This document shows, piece by piece, positions 1 to 8,430 of a stretch of 35,749 nt of DNA. The DNA lies in assembly GCA_018817905.1 (NCBI GenBank), contig JAHISS010000068.1, positions 1 through 35,749 on the forward strand. Direction: 5' to 3'. This DNA comes from Nanobdellota archaeon (lineage in GTDB: Archaea > Nanobdellota > Nanobdellia > Pacearchaeales > GW2011-AR1). A program made the position numbers and the translations under genes. Numbering within the stretch: the first letter of the stretch is position 1; the number at the start of each line of letters is the position of its first letter. Under the pieces are notes generated by a model. The model did not search any database. It saw only the letters and a list, made by a program, of their open reading frames with translations, and had not been told where the DNA came from.

Positions 1-2962
1 CGCGATAATCCACACCATATGAACTTAAATCAAAAATAACATTTTCATTTGCTCTTGCCTTAGATGTCCAGCTTGGCCCAGAGTAAGAAACAATATGCGC
101 ACCTAACGACGTGCTTTCAGGAGGAACAACAAAACTCCCGCTAAACGCATCTATAAAATTTTTTTCTGCCGTTATAATTAAACCATAAGGCAGTTCTTCT
201 TCTTCATAAATAAAATCAATATACGAATCAGGGAAAAGTCTTGACGGAGCTGCTCCACCATACGACACCAGTGTCTGCTCAACATATTCTGTGATGATGT
301 CAGATGCAATTTGTTCATAAACAGTAGAAAGGTTATCCACATCTGAATAATAATAACTTCCATTACAACCATTGTCTGCAATAGCCTTAAGAGTTATATC
401 ATCAACACCGTCTCCAAATCCAATTGCATGAACTATAATTCCATAATCTTCGCACGCATCTATTGACGCTTGGATTGCATCTTGTGTCGCATCTCCTGTG
501 TCTTGTTCATCGCAAGTAGAAGTTGCCTGCCCATCACTCATAACAACCATTGACCTGTGCCTTGTTTCTACTTCACATTCATCATTACAACCATCAAAAT
601 CTTCAAGGTTTCCGTCATCGCATTCTTCTCCGTCATTTAAAACTCCATCACCACATTCTCCGTCTAAATCGCAATCTAAAAATCCATCACAAAAACCAGG
701 GGAATCGATGTTCTGACAATTCAAGGAACCAGCTTGCCCTCCAGATTCACAAAGCTGAGCATCACGGTCACAAACTTCTCCGACCTCTGTAACAGCATTG
801 TCACAATTAGGAGTTATATCATTCAAACCCTGAACTTCTTCTAAAGAAAGTGGTTTTGTATAAATTCTGAAATCATCAATCAGCCCATCGAAGTAAGGAC
901 CACCAGAAGAATGTGTTGTATCTCCAAGACGTGGAGAATTAAAGTTAGGCATGTTTCCTGCAGGTCTATCATCTGAATCAACTAAGTTACCATCAAAATA
1001 CAACTCTACCGACGGCGCATTCCCTCCAAAACGCCAAACACCAACTACATGATGCCACTCGCCTGGTGAAAGTCCTGAAACATCCTGCTCTGTCAAATAA
1101 TCAACGTCAGAAGTGTCCTCAATCATAAATTGTATAAATCCTCTATAATCAATAACCATTGCAAACCTCTTATTATTCGAACCCGGCGAATCACCAGTCC
1201 AAGGATCTCCAACTGTCGCATCAAAAATTGTCTGCTGTCCCCAATTGTCTGCCTTAATCCAAACAGAAACACTTCCTTGCGTTGTGTCAATTATATCTGG
1301 AAGTCCAATAAAATCTCCACTTCCATCAAACTCTGCAGCATTTTCCTCCAATCCCACAACAGAAACAACATTTCCGTTAATTGCTCCATCATTACCCAAT
1401 CCACTTTCATCTGAAATTACAGCTCCTCCAAACGAAGAATCAAAGTCATAATAAACAATCAACCTCCCATTGTTTTCATTCGGCAATACAGTTCCAGGAA
1501 AACTATGCGCTGCCCTGTTAATCCCGCAGCAAATACAGGTCCATCCATATGCATCCCAACCTTCAACTATTGCCTTTAACGAATCATTATCACCTGAAAG
1601 AGGATGATAATCTTCATCTGCAGCAGACGTGCTATAACCAACCAAGCCAACTTCATTCCCGCTGTTATTCAAAATAAAATCAATAAACAAATTATTTGCT
1701 TCTTTTGCAGAATTTATCGGCCCCATCCAAACACCTCCACATTTCCCGCACCAATGTGAACTTTCATGACACTGATGCGATCCATAATACCCAACCTCTG
1801 AACACAACATGCTCCCAGACAAATCTGTCACAGAAAAAACATCAATCCTTTGTGAGATTCCTTCAGTGTAAGAAGCATTTGGCGTTCCCAATCTCAACGG
1901 AATTGTTCTTCCTTCCAATGAATCATAACTTCCCCCAAACAATTCTTTAAGAAAATCATTGTCAAAATTCAAAGTCTCCACGCCGTCTGTAGAACCCTCG
2001 TAAACAGTCACATTTCCAATATTCAAAAACGTCGTGTAATTTGTATCAAGATGCAAAGAAATATCCATTCCTGTCAAACTATTCGGAACATAAAACCCGT
2101 CATACAAATTAACCAGCCCGTCAATTCCAGGAAAACGATAGCGCTTTTGCTCGTCAATCGCCACACCACTATAACTCACTTTAATAAATCCGCCTGCAAT
2201 ATAAAGGTTTTCTCCCCTAAACTCTACAGTGTTTTCCCCAGAACTAAAGTTAGCAGTAGAAAAAGTATAATTCGCTGGCTCTGTTTCTGAAGGCGACGCT
2301 GCAAAACTTCCAACTAAATTATTGTTGACATACATATCAAAATCATTGTTAATCACAAGTTCCATTTTCCCAACTGGCGTGATGTTTCCTTCATAATCTA
2401 TCCTTGCAGAAATATCTCCGTCGCCAACATAACCTCCAAAATAAAAATAAGAAGTTGTTACATTGCTGGAAAGAAAAGCTCTTGCTGCAAATCCAGTAAT
2501 ATTCTTCCCGGCAACTATCCCAGTAATAACCTGCCGCGCAACATCAACATCCCGCGCACTTTCAAACGGCGTGTTGTTCTTAGAAAAAATTAAATCATCC
2601 TTGCCATACCACAACCCAAAATTTTCAGTTGTCTCTATCCCTCCCAAAACATCTTCTGCAAGCAGCCTCGCAATTGTAATATTTAAAATATAAAACTCCC
2701 CAATCTGCTCAAGCAGGTTCTTATTTGGGTCTCTTATCTTCCCGTTTGCAATCAGCGACCTAACATAGTCACTATCAACTTCAGAAACTTTCAACGTCGA
2801 CAAAACCTTCAAAATATCTGAATGTATGTCTGGGTCTGGCTGAAGATAATTACTCACCGGATAACTCACTAAAATAACAAAGAAAATAATTATCAAAGCT
2901 ATGAGCGCGTCAACACTAAAAAAAGCTCCTTTCTTCTGCAAAATTAAATTTTTCAATTCCAT
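1..2962 (-). CDS. Surface von Willebrand A protein with inserted LamG domain (partial, C-terminus outside window)
   Basis: One uninterrupted minus-strand frame of 987 residues runs off the left edge; I checked the frame at several points along it. Residues about 12-33 form a single hydrophobic helix after a short Lys-rich start, as in pilin-like or anchored surface proteins. A VWA domain begins near residue 375 with the MIDAS motif DLSGSM (D380, S382, S384), continues through the KEANNLFIDF helix and is interrupted at about residue 497. A complete LamG (concanavalin-like) domain follows (about 498-710, ending FDGLIDDFRIY), then a Myxococcus-type Cys repeat (CGDGVLNDGEECDDGN, about 770-785). 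The VWA fold resumes at MVVMSDG (about 805-811). VWA plus LamG suggests adhesion, possibly a pilus-tip role like PilY1 (inference). The ATG overlaps the 3' end of the upstream gene by 10 bp, so translation is probably coupled. Confidence 0.85.
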   Translation of the reverse strand, partial: MELKNLILQKKGAFFSVDALIALIIIFFVILVSYPVSNYLQPDPDIHSDILKVLSTLKVSEVDSDYVRSLIANGKIRDPNKNLLEQIGEFYILNITIARLLAEDVLGGIETTENFGLWYGKDDLIFSKNNTPFESARDVDVARQVITGIVAGKNITGFAARAFLSSNVTTSYFYFGGYVGDGDISARIDYEGNITPVGKMELVINNDFDMYVNNNLVGSFAASPSETEPANYTFSTANFSSGENTVEFRGENLYIAGGFIKVSYSGVAIDEQKRYRFPGIDGLVNLYDGFYVPNSLTGMDISLHLDTNYTTFLNIGNVTVYEGSTDGVETLNFDNDFLKELFGGSYDSLEGRTIPLRLGTPNASYTEGISQRIDVFSVTDLSGSMLCSEVGYYGSHQCHESSHWCGKCGGVWMGPINSAKEANNLFIDFILNNSGNEVGLVGYSTSAADEDYHPLSGDNDSLKAIVEGWDAYGWTCICCGINRAAHSFPGTVLPNENNGRLIVYYDFDSSFGGAVISDESGLGNDGAINGNVVSVVGLEENAAEFDGSGDFIGLPDIIDTTQGSVSVWIKADNWGQQTIFDATVGDPWTGDSPGSNNKRFAMVIDYRGFIQFMIEDTSDVDYLTEQDVSGLSPGEWHHVVGVWRFGGNAPSVELYFDGNLVDSDDRPAGNMPNFNSPRLGDTTHSSGGPYFDGLIDDFRIYTKPLSLEEVQGLNDITPNCDNAVTEVGEVCDRDAQLCESGGQAGSLNCQNIDSPGFCDGFLDCDLDGECGDGVLNDGEECDDGNLEDFDGCNDECEVETRHRSMVVMSDGQATSTCDEQDTGDATQDAIQASIDACEDYGIIVHAIGFGDGVDDITLKAIADNGCNGSYYYSDVDNLSTVYEQIASDIITEYVEQTLVSYGGAAPSRLFPDSYIDFIYEEEELPYGLIITAEKNFIDAFSGSFVVPPESTSLGAHIVSYSGPSWTSKARANENVIFDLSSYGVDYR

Positions 2963-3411
2963 ATATGCAAGTTCATCGTTGTGACTTTATTATTGTAAAC
3001 AACTGCCCGCGTGAGTTTCACCAAGTTCTCGCTGCCACCTGAATCCAGCCCAATGCCATTATCAGTCTCATCACCAAAATAAACAAAAAAATTATTTCTA
3101 ACTCTAAATAAAGACTTAGCAGTCGCATAATCTAAAGCACTAAAATTTCCCACCTTGCTTTCATTAATTTTATCTCCGCTAAGCAGACCAATCCGAATAA
3201 CATTGCTCGCATCCCAATCCACCGGACTTCCTTCAGAAAGCAAACTGTCTGCTATCAACTCTCCGTCGTGCTGCAGCTCCTGAAATTTCTCTTCCTCTCC
3301 GCCAGGATAATTCAACGCAAACATATAAAAAAATACAATTCCTGTTAAAAAAATTACCATTGCCACAATTAAATCAAAGCCCCATGCTTGCGCCAGATTT
3401 GCTTTCACCAT
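2953..3411 (-). CDS. Pseudopilin-like membrane protein
   Basis: The protein has about 152 residues, with a short basic N-terminus, a single hydrophobic segment (WGFDLIVAMVIFLTGIVFFY) and a soluble extracellular-type remainder. This layout resembles archaeal pilin-like proteins, but no QxSxEY class III cleavage motif is visible. An upstream ATG at 3438 is in frame. The better TATA-like sequence (3445-3453) would place transcription start near 3423, downstream of that ATG, so the ATG at 3411 is preferred. The stop overlaps the start of the VWA gene by 10 bp, so the two probably form a unit, perhaps a pilin-like subunit and its tip protein. I do not recognise the family; the function is inferred from architecture and context. 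Confidence 0.6.
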   Translation of the reverse strand: MVKANLAQAWGFDLIVAMVIFLTGIVFFYMFALNYPGGEEEKFQELQHDGELIADSLLSEGSPVDWDASNVIRIGLLSGDKINESKVGNFSALDYATAKSLFRVRNNFFVYFGDETDNGIGLDSGGSENLVKLTRAVVYNNKVTTMNLHIWN

Positions 3412-3483
3412 CTTTTTCTTTTCACTAAAACAAAACATTCGCTGTATTAAAAGTTAATCTTTTATCATGTGTTGTTGAAAAAA

Positions 3484-3565
3484 CGCCGACGACAGGATTC
3501 GAACCTGTGAGCCCCGAAAGGCCCAGATCTCCAATCTGGTGCGTTAACCACTCCGCCACGTCGGC
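3484..3565 (-). tRNA. tRNA-Ser (GGA anticodon)
   Basis: On the minus strand the acceptor arms GCCGACG and CGTCGGC pair perfectly. The anticodon stem CCAGA/TCTGG closes the loop TTGGAGA, giving anticodon GGA (Ser, UCC/UCU codons). The long variable arm GCC-TTTC-GGGGC marks a class II tRNA, as expected for Ser. The T arm ACAGG-TTCGAAT-CCTGT is intact and the discriminator base is G, as is usual for archaeal tRNA-Ser. No CCA is encoded and no intron is seen. Confidence 0.95.
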
Positions 3566-3606
3566 TTGTTTTCTTTCAACGTGGTGGTTGAAACCTTTTG
3601 GTTGAT

Positions 3607-3620
3607 TCCGCCACGTCGGC
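3607..3620 (-). repeat. 14-nt duplicate of the tRNA-Ser 5' end
   Basis: The 14 nt at 3607-3620 repeat exactly the first 14 nt of the tRNA-Ser gene (3552-3565), in the same orientation and 55 nt upstream. The sequence is GCCGACGTGGCGGA and no other tRNA parts follow. It may be left over from a tRNA duplication or a recombination event; chance is unlikely for 14 nt so close. Confidence 0.6.
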
Positions 3621-3665
3621 ATAGAAATTAAGAGAAATATGAGCTTATAAGTTTTTAGTAAACAA

Positions 3666-4445
3666 TCACTCAAAAGCCCGCGAAACTGACTTCTTCCCAA
3701 CAACAATTCCATTTTTAACAACTGAAAAAGGAAAAACCTCCCGCGAATGATTTGTTCCCCTCATCTTAAGAACTTCCAAATATCTCTGTCTCTCTTTCTC
3801 ATCCCTAACAAAATAAAAAACCAATATCGAGTCAACTTCAAACTCAATAGCTCGCGAAGTTTTTTTGTTTTTGTCAAATGGTTCTTCTTCAAGCGTCAAC
3901 AACGACGTGCAGTCCCAATCGCGAATCATACCAAACAAAGAAAGCGCCGCCGCCCTCTGCGAAAGTTCATCTTCAAAAAGCAAAGCAAACGAAGTTATGC
4001 TATCAATAACTATCCGTCTGATTTTTTTATTCAGGATAATGCTCTCAATCGTTCCACCGCCCTCTTCAAGCATAGTCTTAACTTTTATCGGCGTGTATTC
4101 CAAAAAGGTAAAAAGCCCTTTCTCCTCGTAAACCTTTAAGTCCCACCCCAACGACAGCATATTTTCATAAAACTGCGCTTTTTTTTCTTCAAACGTAACG
4201 TACAAACATTTCTCCCCTTTTTGCATAGCACTAATCAAAAACTGCGTAGCAAAGATTGTCTTTCCACTTCCCGACCCGCCAACTAAAAGATTAGTAGAAT
4301 CCTTAACAAATCCTCCGCCGATAAGTGAATCAAATTCCCCAATCCCCACAGGAACCCTATCAACTCCGCTGGCACTTTTTCCCACAACTTTCGGCAGAAC
4401 TTTCTTCCTCACTAACATACGCGTCCTCTTTTTCACCTTCTTCAT
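3666..4445 (-). CDS. KaiC-like RecA-fold ATPase, single domain
   Basis: The 259-residue protein has the archaeal KaiC/RadA-like ATPase fold. The start GVDRVPVGIGEFDSLIGGG is typical of the family, followed by Walker A GGSGSGKT (residues 56-63), FEE (85-87) and Walker B RIVIDS (144-149). The C-terminal FEVDSILVF and LKMRGT strands are also family-like. Archaea carry many such single-domain KaiC proteins; some (FlaH/ArlH) act with pilus or archaellum motors and others are signalling ATPases. No fixed partner is adjacent, so its role cannot be assigned. A TATA box (atataaaaag, centre about 4471) lies 26 nt before the ATG, which predicts a leaderless mRNA. Confidence 0.9.
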   Translation of the reverse strand: MKKVKKRTRMLVRKKVLPKVVGKSASGVDRVPVGIGEFDSLIGGGFVKDSTNLLVGGSGSGKTIFATQFLISAMQKGEKCLYVTFEEKKAQFYENMLSLGWDLKVYEEKGLFTFLEYTPIKVKTMLEEGGGTIESIILNKKIRRIVIDSITSFALLFEDELSQRAAALSLFGMIRDWDCTSLLTLEEEPFDKNKKTSRAIEFEVDSILVFYFVRDEKERQRYLEVLKMRGTNHSREVFPFSVVKNGIVVGKKSVSRAFE

Positions 4446-4457
4446 CTTACTATTTAA

Positions 4458-4622
4458 TTATCCAACATATAAAAAGTTAACTGCGGAGTGAAAATGCGTG
4501 TTATCCAAATTTTCAATAGACTCAAATTCTTTCGTGATGCTAAGATTTCCCTTAGTCATAGTCCTACAACCCTCGACAAGCAATTGTTCTTGCTCCTTCT
4601 TAAATTTCTCAGCAGTTACCAC
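4458..4622 (-). CDS. Possible 54-aa small protein, GTG start
   Basis: A minus-strand reading frame with a GTG start at 4622 encodes about 54 residues, charged and helical in its first half (KFKKEQEQLL). A TATA-like AAATATTT lies about 27 nt upstream of the GTG, the spacing seen for leaderless genes here. Its 3' end runs through the promoter of the KaiC-like gene. I do not recognise the sequence, and it could be a chance frame in an otherwise gene-free 275-nt gap. Confidence 0.25.
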   Translation of the reverse strand: MVTAEKFKKEQEQLLVEGCRTMTKGNLSITKEFESIENLDNTHFHSAVNFLYVG

Positions 4623-4720
4623 GCATCTGTAGAACAAATATAGTTCAAATATTTTTGGCTACTGCCGAATAATCGCCTTGAGATTTATAGTAATTTGTGA
4701 ATGGAGTTTTAATAAAACAA

Positions 4721-5080
4721 TCAGTCCCTTTCTTGAAGAATCGGTTTTTGAACTACTGAAACAGTTTCTTGATTTTCTACTCCTAAATCTTGTTTAGTTA
4801 AAAACCAAGCAAACTTCAAAAAATTCTGAGCAGTAGCATTGTCCATGTTCAATTTATACATATCAGACTTTCCAACTCTTCTTGTCTTAACAATTATTCC
4901 TTTTTCCAAAAAATCTTCAAAAAAACTTTTAAGAGAATTGTAACTTATGTTTGCTTCTCTCGCCATATCAGTCATATTGAAGTCAAAAAAGTGATTTCCA
5001 ATTAAGAAATCCAAAAATCTCAATTTTGGCGTATCTCCAAAATATTCCAAAAATGCTGATTTGTTTTCTCCATTCTCCAT
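4721..5080 (-). CDS. Small winged-helix DNA-binding protein
   Basis: The 119-residue protein has the order expected for a winged helix: FLDFLIGN helix, FNMTDMAREANISYNSLKSFFEDFLEKG (helix-turn-helix), then the wing IIVKTRRVGKSDMYKLN. Archaea encode many such small regulators of unknown target. It diverges from another small wHTH-like gene starting at 5180, and the 99-nt gap holds both promoters, so auto- or cross-regulation is plausible (inference). The TATA box cttataaaag (centre about 5107) sits 27 nt before the ATG. Confidence 0.75.
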   Translation of the reverse strand: MENGENKSAFLEYFGDTPKLRFLDFLIGNHFFDFNMTDMAREANISYNSLKSFFEDFLEKGIIVKTRRVGKSDMYKLNMDNATAQNFLKFAWFLTKQDLGVENQETVSVVQKPILQERD

Positions 5081-5179
5081 TCACACACTCACACACTCAC
5101 ACTTATAAAAGTTTCTATTTGAGACGTTTAAACTGTCAAAATCGGAAACATTTAAATAAAACATATTCCTGTGGTTCTA
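5081..5179. promoter_or_regulatory. Divergent promoter region with octamer repeats
   Basis: The TATA box for the minus-strand gene is at about 5103-5110, and the one for the plus-strand gene (catttaaata) is at about 5149-5157. Each is centred about 27 nt from its start codon. Between the minus TATA box and the minus ATG lie two and a half copies of the octamer TCACACAC (5081-5104). This fills the interval between TATA box and transcription start, so gain or loss of a copy would change promoter spacing. Confidence 0.6.
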
Positions 5180-5437
5180 ATGAAAAAAGAGAAATCACAA
5201 CTTATGTTTAAACTTGCATATTCAAAAAAGAATTGGGGGGCAAAGTACGATAGACTTGAACATTTCAAGAGATTTCCAAACCTAAAAAAGATAGTAAAAG
5301 AATTAGAAAATCTTGGATGGCTGATTGTAAAAAAGAAAGTCAACTACACTGGAATATCTTTAAATTCAAAATTCAAAAAAGAGATCATTGAATTTATCGA
5401 AGAGCAAATGCCAGAGGTTAGAGATTGGATAACGTGA
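5180..5437 (+). CDS. Small wHTH-like protein
   Basis: The protein is about 85 residues if translated from the ATG at 5180. An in-frame GTG at 5171 exists, but the TATA box at 5149-5157 puts transcription start near 5180, favouring the ATG. The sequence reads as helix (KKIVKELENLG), wing (WLIVKKKVNYTGISLN), helix (KKEIIEFIEEQMP), compatible with a minimal winged helix. Divergent from the 119-aa wHTH gene. No specific family recognised. Confidence 0.6.
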   Translation: MKKEKSQLMFKLAYSKKNWGAKYDRLEHFKRFPNLKKIVKELENLGWLIVKKKVNYTGISLNSKFKKEIIEFIEEQMPEVRDWIT

Positions 5438-5525
5438 AGATGAAAGTAAAAGAAATCTGCCTTTAAGAAAATTGGAGCTAAAAAATCTTAAAATTAATAA
5501 GCCAAAATGAAAGATACTAAGGTTC

Positions 5526-6329
5526 TTAATCATCCAACATAATCAGTCTTTTTCTCCACTCAGGATTATCTAAAACATCACCATAATCTGCCATAAGTGC
5601 AGGACCATCAAGATTCATTCTAAAAGCCTGCTCCATTAAAGAGGGAACATCAAAAGATAATCTCTCCCCGCTATATCCCTCTAATTTATCTACTAATTCT
5701 TCTCTTGTTTTAACTAAAGTTTCATCATTTTCATTTCTACTTCCTAAAGCTACTCTTCCAACAGCTATGCTATCGTCATAAAAAGAAGCTACTGCTCGTG
5801 AAGGTGCAAGACCTGAAATCATCCAAAGACTTCCATATCTCTCTGCAAGCCCATTCTCCAACTTAGCTAATCTTTCATTAAGATGCTTTCTCGCAGCTTC
5901 TTCACTAAGAACTGCACCAAAAACCTTCCCGATGTATTTAACATGAGTACCTAAGTTTTTTAGAAATCCTCTTGCTTTTTCCACTTCTCCAACCTCTCCC
6001 TTTTCCAAGGTAAAAGCATCAACTAAATAATCGCCTGCTCCAAAAAGATTATGTGAAGGAGTTGTTAAAACATGATGCGGACCCATCTGTTGTTCAAAAG
6101 CAACTAAATATTCACTCAAGGGAATTGTTTCTTTACTTCTCTTTTTCTGAGCATCTCCTGTAACTGCGCCAACATCACTTTCTCTCACTTGAAGAGCACC
6201 AATATTTCTACTTAGAATTTCATTAACATCTCTTGCTAAAGAAACAACTTGGTCTCTTGGAACATTCACATAAACACAATTTCCTTCTACTAATAAGTTC
6301 GGTTGCACAAGGTCAAATTTAAATTCCAT
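5526..6329 (-). CDS. Hypothetical 267-aa cytoplasmic protein
   Basis: I do not recognise this protein. It is soluble-looking (no signal peptide or membrane segment), with mixed alpha/beta character and a long charged helical middle (EEAARKHLNERLAKLENGL). It is flanked by gaps and appears monocistronic. The promoter is clear: a TATA box (tatttaaatt, centre about 6354) lies 25 nt before the ATG, giving a leaderless transcript. The good promoter and uninterrupted length support a real gene. Confidence 0.7.
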   Translation of the reverse strand: MEFKFDLVQPNLLVEGNCVYVNVPRDQVVSLARDVNEILSRNIGALQVRESDVGAVTGDAQKKRSKETIPLSEYLVAFEQQMGPHHVLTTPSHNLFGAGDYLVDAFTLEKGEVGEVEKARGFLKNLGTHVKYIGKVFGAVLSEEAARKHLNERLAKLENGLAERYGSLWMISGLAPSRAVASFYDDSIAVGRVALGSRNENDETLVKTREELVDKLEGYSGERLSFDVPSLMEQAFRMNLDGPALMADYGDVLDNPEWRKRLIMLDD

Positions 6330-6502
6330 AATTTTTTAGGCAAATGACAGTATTTAAATTTTTCTATAATGTAACTACTTTAAAATTCTATCATAAAAAA
6401 CTAACTCCTCAAACTTTCCAACAAAACAAATACAATTCTACTTCTAAGAGCTTTGTAAAAATCTGTTATCTAAATCAAACCTGTTGACACTCTTTCCAGC
6501 AG

Positions 6503-7492
6503 CTACCCAAAAGAACTCACAAAATATTTGAGCAAAAACCACCGCGAAACAAAGAACACAAGCAAAGCAATAACCACCAGCACAACCATAAACTTCATCC
6601 CTTCCCTCTCGCTCCCCTTGCTAACCAAGCCTATAATCAGCGAAGCAAAAATACACATTGCAATAATAAAAGATATGCAAAAGTAAAAAATAAAAGCAGA
6701 CGAAATATTAATGTCTGTAATCGTAAAAGGCAGATTCACAGTTACATCTACTCCTGACACTCCTGCAAACATCTCTGCCATTATCTCAACAAGAACAGAC
6801 GAAAGCGCGAACAACAGCGGCGCCCCAACTGCAACAGCAAAAAAAATAAAAATAACATACATCAAAACATTTGAAGCCGCCCTTTTGTTAACAAATATTC
6901 TCTCTCGCATATTATTCGAAGTCTTTTCCAGCAGAACAGAAAGATTTCCTCCAGAACGAATTCCAGAAATTATCAGCTGAATAGTCTTGCGGATTTCCTC
7001 TGACTTGATTCGTTTCCCCATATCCTGCAGCGCCTCGCTTATTTCCCGCCCAGTCAAAATATCCTTCCCAACATTCAGAATTTCCGCGTCAAGCGGCGCA
7101 AACTCTTTTCGCGCACTGATTATCAACGCCCGGTCAACTGTCATTCCTGCCCGCAGATTAGAAGACATCAAAGAAATAAAATCAGGAAAAGAAAGTTCCA
7201 TTTTCTTGATTTGATTGTGTTCATCCAGTTTCTTCTTCGTAAAAACATAAACAAAGAACAAAACAATCGCCCCGCTAAACAAGAAAAAAGATTTAACAGC
7301 ATCCCTCGTCAAAACAAAAAAAATCGCAGTCACAATCAACATCCCAATGAGGAAAAAAACAAAAATCTTTTGCATACTCAACTTTGCCTTTTTCTTTATC
7401 TTCTTCTCTTTTTCCTTCCTTTTTGCTTCCAGCTCAGCAAGCGTTTCAAACGCTTTTTTCTTCTCTTCAGCAGATTTATCTTTTGTTTTCAT
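6503..7492 (-). CDS. TadC/GspF-like pilus assembly membrane protein (second copy)
   Basis: The 329-residue inner-membrane platform protein carries a type II secretion system F domain. It has a charged N-terminus, two membrane helices (about 43-62 and 67-86), a cytoplasmic helical F domain (about 97-200; LSFPDFISLMSSNLRAGM and LIISGIRSGGNLSVLLEKT are diagnostic), then about four hydrophobic segments. It is the last gene of the operon and starts right after the stop of the related gene 7494-8429. Such proteins couple the secretion ATPase to pilin extraction. Two F-domain proteins encoded side by side are typical of Tad-like and archaeal type IV pili. Confidence 0.9.
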   Translation of the reverse strand: MKTKDKSAEEKKKAFETLAELEAKRKEKEKKIKKKAKLSMQKIFVFFLIGMLIVTAIFFVLTRDAVKSFFLFSGAIVLFFVYVFTKKKLDEHNQIKKMELSFPDFISLMSSNLRAGMTVDRALIISARKEFAPLDAEILNVGKDILTGREISEALQDMGKRIKSEEIRKTIQLIISGIRSGGNLSVLLEKTSNNMRERIFVNKRAASNVLMYVIFIFFAVAVGAPLLFALSSVLVEIMAEMFAGVSGVDVTVNLPFTITDINISSAFIFYFCISFIIAMCIFASLIIGLVSKGSEREGMKFMVVLVVIALLVFFVSRWFLLKYFVSSFG

Positions 7493-7493
7493 T

Positions 7494-8429
7494 TTACAGT
7501 AAACTTGGTCTGATTGATTTTACAACTCCTAAAAATAAAATTTGAATTATTACAACTGCGGCAAACAATGCTAAAAACATTACTTTTGTAATCAGCGAAG
7601 GAAGATTAATCAACGAAGAGATAATTGTCAAAAAAGTTATAGCAAGCGCTGGAAGAATAACTGAAGAAAGCATATAAAACATAATCGCTGGATTTAATTT
7701 GTTTCCATAATGTTGTATTTGTATAAACTGCTCCTCTCCGAGCGAATGAACTGTATCTTCGATAACAATAGAAATATCGCTTCCAGCGCGCATACCGTTG
7801 CTGATTTGCCACAGCGCGCGCCTGAAAAACTCCGACGGATTCCTCTTGCCAAGATTTTCAAGCACGTCAATCTGCGGCATGCCTGCGTTTATCTCTTTCA
7901 CAGCTTTCTTAAATTCCTGGCTCAACTCGCTGTAATCTGCAGCAGAGATATTTATCATTATCGTAAACAACGGAACTCCTGCGTTCAACTGCACAAGCAT
8001 GTCCTGCAAAGCAGGTATCAGATTTTTCTCAATCTCCTTTTGCTTCCGCGAATTATATACTGAAGGATACACAGCTCTGCTGAAAAAAACAAAAAACCCG
8101 AAAAGAAACGAAAGTCCGAAAGAGAAAAGAAACGCGTTATTAATACCAAGCAAAATAAGCGCCGTCGAAGACAGAACAAACAAAATAATAAAAGAAATAA
8201 AAAACCCGCTGGTGCAAACTGCCAAATATTCTTCCCGAGTTGCATCAGCATCAGCATTCTTAAGACTGTCCCCAATTTTCGATTTATTCTTGTAACCGAC
8301 AAATCTCTTAAAAAAACCAGACCTTTTTTTCAGCTTGTCCAGAGAACCAAAAGCAAACGGCACTCTAAATATCAGTTTATTCGATTTTTTCTTAAAGTTA
8401 AATAACTTAAACTTTTTTTTAGATTTCAT
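7494..8429 (-). CDS. TadB/TadC-like pilus assembly membrane protein (first copy)
   Basis: The 311-residue type II secretion F-domain protein has a basic N-terminal region of about 70 residues, a hydrophobic pair around 80-130, the F domain (LIPALQDMLVQLNAGVPLF through WQISNGMRAGSDISIVIEDT, about 135-225), and two or three C-terminal membrane helices. It begins just after the stop of the ATPase gene and ends just before the start of the second F-domain gene, so the three are probably one transcript. Its role is the inner-membrane platform of a pilus or archaellum-like machine. The distance from the second copy suggests an old duplication. Confidence 0.9.
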   Translation of the reverse strand: MKSKKKFKLFNFKKKSNKLIFRVPFAFGSLDKLKKRSGFFKRFVGYKNKSKIGDSLKNADADATREEYLAVCTSGFFISFIILFVLSSTALILLGINNAFLFSFGLSFLFGFFVFFSRAVYPSVYNSRKQKEIEKNLIPALQDMLVQLNAGVPLFTIMINISAADYSELSQEFKKAVKEINAGMPQIDVLENLGKRNPSEFFRRALWQISNGMRAGSDISIVIEDTVHSLGEEQFIQIQHYGNKLNPAIMFYMLSSVILPALAITFLTIISSLINLPSLITKVMFLALFAAVVIIQILFLGVVKSIRPSLL

Positions 8430-8430
8430 T

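Noticed and set aside
3425..3721. 98-codon minus-strand ORF
   Set aside because: It runs through the tRNA-Ser gene and overlaps the end of the KaiC-like gene; no promoter or family features.
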